From contig JAEZQV010000317.1 in assembly GCA_023441125.1 (NCBI GenBank), positions 1 through 10,298 of the forward strand: 10,298 bases of DNA, in the 5' to 3' direction. Shown here in pieces: positions 6,539-10,298 of this stretch. This stretch comes from Bacillota bacterium. Lineage in GTDB: Bacteria > Bacillota_C > Negativicutes > Sporomusales > Sporomusaceae. Every line of letters starts with the position of its first letter. Within the stretch, counting starts at the first letter, position 1. The translations under genes were made by a program, and so were the position numbers. Below the pieces are notes generated by a model. That model worked only from the letters and a program-made list of their open reading frames with translations. It had not been told where the DNA came from and did not search any database.

Positions 6539-7462
6539 TTGAAGCAAAAAACGCCACAGCCTGACAGACGTGAATATACCTTAATGGTTGTGCCGCATCA
6601 TGGTAAATCAGTATTCAGCATCCGGATACCTATTAAAACAGTCAAATATACAGCCATAGCGCTGGGTATTTGTCTTACGATACTCACTGGCACAATTCTG
6701 AACTACCGTCATCAGGTAAATGTGGCCGCAGCAGAGCGGCAGGAACTGACCCAGTTACGGGAAGTTAACAGCAAACAGGGTAATCAGCTGGAGGAACTGG
6801 CCAAAGCAACAGCCGACCTCCAACAGGATATGAACCGTCTTAATCAACTGGACAGTGATCTGCGCCGCATGGTAAACGGCGAGGAAACCACAGCCACATC
6901 CCGTTCCGCGCCGGCCAGGCTGGCCAATCACACGGGACAAGGCGGCCCGGTAGTACAACCCGATCTGAACCAATTGAATAATTTGGTTAAAGAATTAAAA
7001 GCCTCGGCAGTCGCAAGAGAACAGAGCCTGGAAAACTTAAAGAGCGCGCTTACTGAGAAAAATGAACGGCTGGCGGCAACGCCCTCAATCTGGCCGACCA
7101 ACGGAGAGGTTACCTCCCGCTTTGGCTGGCGCAGTTCTCCCTGGGGCTGGGGCAGTGACTGGCATCCCGGCATAGATATCGCCAATGACACCGGCACGCC
7201 CATTGTGGCCGCTGCGGACGGAACGGTTGTTGGTAACAGCTGGACCGGCGGCTACGGCAAAATGGTGGAGATCAATCATGGCAACGGCATCGTAACCATT
7301 TATGGCCATACTTCGGAAATTATCGTTGCCGTCGGCCAGCCTGTAAAAAAGGGGCAAACGATTGCCTATATGGGCAGTACCGGACTGAGCACCGGTTCCC
7401 ACTTGCATTATGAAGTCCGTGTTAATGGCACGGCCGTCAATCCGTCTAGCTTTTTACAATAG
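6539..7462 (+). CDS. M23 (LytM-type) peptidoglycan endopeptidase, membrane-anchored
   Basis: About 307 residues. A cytoplasmic basic N-terminus is followed by a membrane segment (about 35-55, VKYTAIALGICLTILTGTIL) and then a long heptad-like Gln/Leu/Glu-rich stretch (about 65-113) that should form a coiled coil. A low-complexity linker and a second short helix (about 142-180) lead to the C-terminal LytM/M23 metallopeptidase domain (about 183-307). Zinc ligands are visible: H209 and D213 in HPGID, and H290 in HLHYEV; H257 (YGHTS) and H288 complete the active site. The enzyme should therefore be active and cut peptide cross-links in the periplasm or outer wall space. The open frame begins further left, but the ribosome site points to TTG at 6539 (ATG at 6533 is the alternative). 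It lies directly upstream of a bactofilin, a pairing known from cell-shape systems such as Csd1/CcmA of Helicobacter pylori. The promoter upstream looks sigma-H dependent. Confidence 0.93.
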   Translation: MKQKTPQPDRREYTLMVVPHHGKSVFSIRIPIKTVKYTAIALGICLTILTGTILNYRHQVNVAAAERQELTQLREVNSKQGNQLEELAKATADLQQDMNRLNQLDSDLRRMVNGEETTATSRSAPARLANHTGQGGPVVQPDLNQLNNLVKELKASAVAREQSLENLKSALTEKNERLAATPSIWPTNGEVTSRFGWRSSPWGWGSDWHPGIDIANDTGTPIVAAADGTVVGNSWTGGYGKMVEINHGNGIVTIYGHTSEIIVAVGQPVKKGQTIAYMGSTGLSTGSHLHYEVRVNGTAVNPSSFLQ

Positions 7463-7561
7463 CGACAATTATTTCTCAAGTATTTAAATAGATTAGTATG
7501 CATGGCTGGTGCTTGTCCTTGTCCGGTCGGACCTGGCTGGCTACGCCCGAGTCTTTTCTAA

Positions 7562-7570
7562 AAAGGAGGT
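7562..7570 (+). promoter_or_regulatory. Ribosome binding site of the bactofilin gene
   Basis: AAAGGAGGT lies 7 bases before the ATG at 7578. It fixes the start well downstream of the first possible start in the same open frame (7509). Confidence 0.85.
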
Positions 7571-7577
7571 AGCTATC

Positions 7578-7955
7578 ATGTTCGGCAGCAAGAAACCGGC
7601 CAGACCCATCGGTGAGCAGGTTGGCACTGTAATTGGCAGCGATACTGCTTTTAAAGGAAATATCACCTCGCAAGGCACCATTCGGATCGATGGCATCCAT
7701 GAAGGCGACCTGATTACCGAGGGTGATTTGGTAGTGGGGGAGGGCGGTCGCCTGCAATCCCAGATTAAAGCCCGGAATGCTTTAATCGCCGGCCAGGTAA
7801 CCGGCAATGTCGAGGTCTCCGACCGGCTGGAACTGCTGGCCACCGCCAAGGTATACGGCGATATCAAGGTCGGCACGCTAACCATTAATGAGGGTGCGGT
7901 GTTTCGTGGCGCCTGTTGCATGCTGAAGGAAACGGCTGCAGAGGCAAGTGCATAA
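7578..7955 (+). CDS. Bactofilin (CcmA-like polymer-forming cytoskeletal protein)
   Basis: A 125-residue bactofilin (PF04519 type). Bactofilins polymerise without nucleotide through a right-handed beta-helix and act as local scaffolds for wall enzymes. After a short polar N-terminus (MFGSKKPARPIGEQVG), the sequence shows the family's repeating short beta pattern with glycines and valines: GTVIGSDTAFKGNI, GTIRIDGIHEGDLI, GDLVVGEGGRLQSQI, NALIAGQVTGNVEV, DRLELLATAKVYGDI and LTINEGAVFRGACCM (about 16-115). The start is fixed by an excellent ribosome site. It follows the M23 gene after a 115-base gap in which I see no convincing terminator or promoter, so co-transcription from the sigma-H-type promoter is likely. 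The neighbour suggests that the bactofilin positions or regulates the M23 enzyme. The short C-terminal tail contains a Cys-Cys pair near 112-113, which is of unknown meaning. Confidence 0.93.
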   Translation: MFGSKKPARPIGEQVGTVIGSDTAFKGNITSQGTIRIDGIHEGDLITEGDLVVGEGGRLQSQIKARNALIAGQVTGNVEVSDRLELLATAKVYGDIKVGTLTINEGAVFRGACCMLKETAAEASA

Positions 7956-7986
7956 GGCTGAGGCCAGGCATATTTTCTTGCAGGGC

Positions 7987-8023
7987 AAAAAACCAGGGTG
8001 CTATAGCAGCAACCTGGTTTTTT
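7987..8023. terminator. Bidirectional intrinsic terminator between bactofilin and yyaC
   Basis: An outer stem pairs CCAGG (7993-7997) with CCTGG (8013-8017), flanked by six A on the left and six T on the right that can extend the stem. The loop holds the palindrome TGCTATAGCA (7999-8008), which can make an inner 3-base-pair stem. Read from either strand it is a GC stem followed by a T run, as expected between the convergent genes bactofilin (+) and yyaC (-). Confidence 0.85.
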
Positions 8024-8036
8024 GTCGCTTGTTTGT

Positions 8037-8056
8037 GCGGGTCATAGCGGGTCATG
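8037..8056. repeat. Short tandem direct repeat
   Basis: Two adjacent 10-base units, GCGGGTCATA and GCGGGTCATG, lie in the 142-base gap between the bactofilin and yyaC ends. They have no visible function and may be chance. The rest of the gap, apart from the terminator, is AT-rich and holds nothing I can name. Confidence 0.5.
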
Positions 8057-8097
8057 GAAAAAATCAATCCTGAACCGTATTTTTTTATAGTAGTTAT

Positions 8098-8718
8098 TTA
8101 AGACTGCTCATGGGCGCGTCCCAGACCAAAGGACAGGCCATGGGCAATGGTATCGGCCATTTTCATAACCAGATTCAGGCGGGTGCTTTGCAATACCAGA
8201 TGCTCCATAAAGCCGCCGACATTGACAATGCCGGTGATGTACGCATTGCCGACCGCCGGCAGGTCTTTATTAACCGCTGCGCCGGGCTTTACCGAACCAT
8301 GGCCGATAGTAACGCAGCCCACATTTTCCAGCTTTCCCAAGCAGGCATCCACCGCAATAATATACGGCTGCGCAAAGGCGGTGTTAATTATCTTTAGCTG
8401 GGCCTCCAGATTGGTGGCATGCACCGGTTCATCCAAAGTGCCGTAAATATGGGGGAAAAGATTGAGTGTTTTTAATTTGGTGCCGGTAAGCGGCCCGAGA
8501 CAGTCGCCGGTCGACCGGTCAGTACCGATGCATAATACCACAATCTGGCGGCCGTCGCTTTTGGCGCGCTGGATAAGATTGCGGACAGATATGGCTACAT
8601 CATAAACGACATTGGGTTTACTGACATTGAATTTCCATTCACGTACCGGCTCCGGGGCCGGTTGTTTAACAGGGGATACCTTACTAAAGCCGGGAAAGTT
8701 TAAAATGTTATTGAACAT
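8098..8718 (-). CDS. yyaC: YyaC-type spore protein (DUF1256, GPR-like fold)
   Basis: A 206-residue protein of the YyaC/DUF1256 family, annotated as a putative spore protease and related in fold to germination protease and hydrogenase-maturation peptidases. Motifs: CIGTDRSTGDCLGPLTG at about 63-79 (with D67) and IIAVDACLG at about 120-128 (with D124), the two acidic sites expected in this fold; GHGSVKPGAAVNKDLPAVG at about 139-157; and the glycine-rich ITGIVNVGGFMEH at about 161-173. The first 30 residues are variable. The start ATG has AGGAG 6 bases upstream. In B. subtilis, yyaC lies next to soj-spo0J and is made in the forespore, as I recall, so its presence near parA/parB is an old arrangement kept in modified form. 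It is the only gene on the minus strand and marks the organism as an endospore former. The exact substrate is unknown. Confidence 0.93.
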   Translation of the reverse strand: MFNNILNFPGFSKVSPVKQPAPEPVREWKFNVSKPNVVYDVAISVRNLIQRAKSDGRQIVVLCIGTDRSTGDCLGPLTGTKLKTLNLFPHIYGTLDEPVHATNLEAQLKIINTAFAQPYIIAVDACLGKLENVGCVTIGHGSVKPGAAVNKDLPAVGNAYITGIVNVGGFMEHLVLQSTRLNLVMKMADTIAHGLSFGLGRAHEQS

Positions 8719-8748
8719 GCCAAACTCCTGTTATGTTTTTGATATTAC

Positions 8749-8778
8749 CATTATGTGTAAAAGATGCGACACCTATAC
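8749..8778 (-). promoter_or_regulatory. Possible forespore (sigma-G/sigma-F) promoter of yyaC
   Basis: On the minus strand, GTATA (8778-8774), 18 bases, then CATAATG (8755-8749). The sigma-G pattern gHATR-N18-CATnHTA is met at all but the last base. A sigma-F reading has the right -35 (GyATA) but lacks the GG of the -10. Transcription would start about 25 bases before the ATG, leaving room for the ribosome site at 8725-8729. The match is reasonable but short, so it is tentative. Confidence 0.4.
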
Positions 8779-8784
8779 ATCCTG

Positions 8785-8817
8785 GCAGGATTTTTTAGCA
8801 GGGCACAGGAATAATAA
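8785..8817 (+). promoter_or_regulatory. Second sigma-H-type promoter, facing selA
   Basis: GCAGGATTT (8785-8793), a 12-base spacer, then CAGGAATAA containing GAAT (8809-8812). It shares GCAGGATTT, the following TTA, and GAATAATA with the promoter before the M23 gene, with one extra base of spacing. A start site near 8820 would give a leader of about 55 bases before selA. The base at the R position of the -10 is C, a small flaw. Confidence 0.55.
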
Positions 8818-8857
8818 CTGAAAAAACATTACCAAAAATTGCAGCAGAGAACAAAAC

Positions 8858-8863
8858 GGGAGG
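8858..8863 (+). promoter_or_regulatory. Ribosome binding site of selA
   Basis: GGGAGG touches the first ATG of the open frame (8864) with no gap, so that codon is unlikely to be used. The ATG at 8876 is 12 bases away, slightly long but better. Confidence 0.6.
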
Positions 8864-8875
8864 ATGCCAGCGCAA

Positions 8876-10267
8876 ATGGACAATTACAAACTAAGAGCAA
8901 TCCCCGCTGTGGACAAGTTGTTGTCGATAGCGGACACTGACAGTGCGATCAAGCAATATCCCCGTGAATTGGTGACTGCGTGTCTAAGGCAGGCGGCCGC
9001 CAACGCCAGGGAGGAAATCAGGCAGGGCCACAGTCCGGATGTCGGTGCCGAGGAGCTTGTTGGCCGCGCCAAAGAGCTGTTAAAAAACTATAGCAGCTCC
9101 AGCCTGCAGCGGGTAATCAATGCTACCGGGGTAGTACTGCATACCAACCTGGGACGGGCGCCGCTGAGCCGGCGGACAATTGACGTCATTACCGGGGTAA
9201 TGACCGGCTACAGTACTTTAGAATATAATACGGCAACAGGCGGGCGGGGCAGCCGTTATGCCCATGTGGCCGACCAGCTGCGGCGGCTGACCGGCGCGGA
9301 AGATGCTATTGCCGTAAACAATAACGCAGCGGCCGTACTGTTGGTTTTGTCTGCGCTGACGAAAGAGCGGGAGGTCATTGTCAGCCGTGGTGAACTGGTG
9401 GAAATCGGCGGCTCGTTCCGTATTCCGGATGTGCTCAGGCAAAGCGGTGCGACACTCGTCGAGGTTGGTTCCACCAACAAAACGCACTTGGCTGATTATG
9501 AACGGGCGATAGGCCCCAATACAGCCGCCATCTTGAAGGTGCATACCAGCAACTACCGCATCGTGGGTTTTACCTCACAACCGGACGGAGCCGATATTGC
9601 AGCTTTGGCTCACCGGCACAATCTGCCGGTTATTGAAGATTTGGGCAGCGGCACCTTATTACCGCTGACCGCCGGGGGCGAGACGGAGCCGTCAGTAACT
9701 GACAGACTGAAAATGGGCTTTGACGTGGTGACTTTTAGCGGCGATAAGCTGCTGGGGGCCGGACAAGCCGGTATCATTGCCGGCAAGGCGCAATACCTGG
9801 CCTTGATGAAAAATCATCCTTTATTGCGGGCTATCCGGATTGATAAACTTTCCCTGGCGGCGCTGGCCGGCACGCTGCTGGAATATGAAGTGGGCAATCC
9901 GGCCAAAGATATTCCGGTATTGGCCATGCTGTACGCCGCCGAGGATGAACTCAAGCTGCGCGCCGGCCGGCTCAATGAACTCATCGGCCAGAACAGGCCG
10001 GCCGGCCTTGCCAGTGAAATTATCCCCATCACTTCACCGGCCGGGGGCGGCGCATTGCCGGCCGCCATGCTAAAGGGCTACGGTGTCGCCGTTACCATAG
10101 CCGGAAACAGCGCCGACAAGCTGGAAAGCAGCCTCCGGCAAGGGGATATACCTATTGTGGCCCGCATCCAGGATGACCGGCTTATTTTTGATGTACGCTG
10201 CCTGTTTGACCGCGATCTGGCGGACATTGCCGCAGCCCTCAGGGCCGTGGGGAGGCACGAGGCATGA
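8876..10267 (+). CDS. selA: L-seryl-tRNA(Sec) selenium transferase
   Basis: SelA is a PLP enzyme that turns seryl-tRNA(Sec) into selenocysteinyl-tRNA(Sec) using selenophosphate, as a homodecamer in E. coli. The product is 463 residues from the chosen ATG (467 from 8864), the usual length. Family blocks: an N-terminal tRNA-binding helical region (about 1-75), RVINATGVVLHTNLGRAPLS (79-98), GYSTLEYNTATGGRGSRY (111-128), AVNNNAAAVLLVLSAL (146-161), SNYRIVGFTSQP (about 225-236), VIEDLGSGTLL (about 252-262), and FSGDKLLGAGQAGI with the PLP lysine at K291. The usual GGPQAG after DKLL reads GAGQAG here. The stop overlaps the selB start as ATGA. Its presence means the organism makes selenoproteins, formate dehydrogenase being a common client in anaerobes. 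selD and the tRNA(Sec) gene are not in view. A sigma-H-like promoter lies upstream. Confidence 0.96.
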   Translation: MDNYKLRAIPAVDKLLSIADTDSAIKQYPRELVTACLRQAAANAREEIRQGHSPDVGAEELVGRAKELLKNYSSSSLQRVINATGVVLHTNLGRAPLSRRTIDVITGVMTGYSTLEYNTATGGRGSRYAHVADQLRRLTGAEDAIAVNNNAAAVLLVLSALTKEREVIVSRGELVEIGGSFRIPDVLRQSGATLVEVGSTNKTHLADYERAIGPNTAAILKVHTSNYRIVGFTSQPDGADIAALAHRHNLPVIEDLGSGTLLPLTAGGETEPSVTDRLKMGFDVVTFSGDKLLGAGQAGIIAGKAQYLALMKNHPLLRAIRIDKLSLAALAGTLLEYEVGNPAKDIPVLAMLYAAEDELKLRAGRLNELIGQNRPAGLASEIIPITSPAGGGALPAAMLKGYGVAVTIAGNSADKLESSLRQGDIPIVARIQDDRLIFDVRCLFDRDLADIAAALRAVGRHEA

Positions 10268-10298
10268 AGTATGTCATTATCGGTACAGCCGGACACGT
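10264..10298 (+). CDS. selB: SelB selenocysteine-specific elongation factor (5' start only)
   Basis: Only 11 full codons are present, reading MKYVIIGTAGH and continuing into V. This is the standard opening of SelB, where the P-loop GTAGHVDHGKT begins, with the rest beyond the window. SelB is a GTPase that brings selenocysteinyl-tRNA to UGA codons marked by a SECIS hairpin. The start overlaps the selA stop by 4 bases (ATGA), with GGAGG 8 bases upstream inside selA, so the two are translationally coupled. The fragment is short, but the motif together with selA makes the call strong. Confidence 0.9.
   Translation, partial: MKYVIIGTAGH

Noticed and set aside
7521..7532. Small hairpin GTCC-GGTC-GGAC in the leader of the bactofilin gene
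   Set aside because: Only four base pairs with no following T run, so neither a terminator nor a recognisable riboswitch; the 115-base gap otherwise shows nothing firm.
8612..8821. Small + strand open frame with a CKRC motif ending in the yyaC-selA gap
   Set aside because: Most of it is antisense to yyaC, there is no ribosome site before any of its start codons, and it covers the divergent promoter region.
1..10298. CRISPR array, transposon, prophage, toxin-antitoxin or defence system
   Set aside because: No spaced repeats, terminal inverted repeats, transposase or toxin-like genes were seen; every stretch above about 160 bases is covered by a recognised gene.

Overview
The window looks like a chromosomal, probably origin-proximal, segment of an anaerobic, endospore-forming, Gram-positive-lineage bacterium. 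ParA/ParB with two Bacillus-type parS sites point to the origin region. A YyaC-type spore protein and promoters of the sigma-H (Spo0H) type point to a spore former. HydF points to [FeFe]-hydrogenase, hence anaerobic life, and SelA/SelB to selenocysteine decoding. My best guess is the Negativicutes, near Sporomusa, Pelosinus or Acetonema, because an outer-membrane or envelope-type bactofilin/M23 pair sits beside Spo0J and because of general protein resemblance. This is an inference without a database search. All genes but one are on the + strand, and coding density is high.

Layout. Positions 1-1341 hold the end of parA (soj) and all of parB (spo0J), overlapping by 8 bases. One parS lies inside parB and a perfect palindromic parS lies just after it. 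Positions 1404-5892 hold a tightly packed metabolic block: aspartate ammonia-lyase (aspA), the [FeFe]-hydrogenase maturation GTPase hydF, a NifS-like class V aminotransferase/cysteine desulfurase, and a DUF554 membrane protein. Positions 5935-7955 return to cell-biology genes: a DUF4446 membrane protein, an M23 peptidase behind a convincing sigma-H-type promoter, and a bactofilin. A hairpin with A and T tracts on either side (7987-8023) separates the bactofilin from the convergent gene yyaC. Positions 8719-8875 form a divergent control region, with a possible forespore promoter for yyaC facing left and a second sigma-H-like promoter facing right towards selA. selA runs to 10267, and selB starts by an ATGA overlap and leaves the window.

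How the genes fit together. ParA, ParB and parS handle origin segregation. The M23 peptidase and bactofilin probably form a localised cell-wall-remodelling module. YyaC belongs to the spore programme. AspA (aspartate to fumarate plus ammonia) and HydF sit as an apparent operon, as is known in other anaerobes, and may link ammonia supply to H-cluster assembly. The NifS-like enzyme could serve sulfur transfer for HydF or, because selA/selB are close by, selenium metabolism. I found no CRISPR array, transposon, phage gene, tRNA or rRNA. The most interesting structure is regulatory: two near-identical sigma-H-like promoters and their relation to the divergent yyaC promoter.
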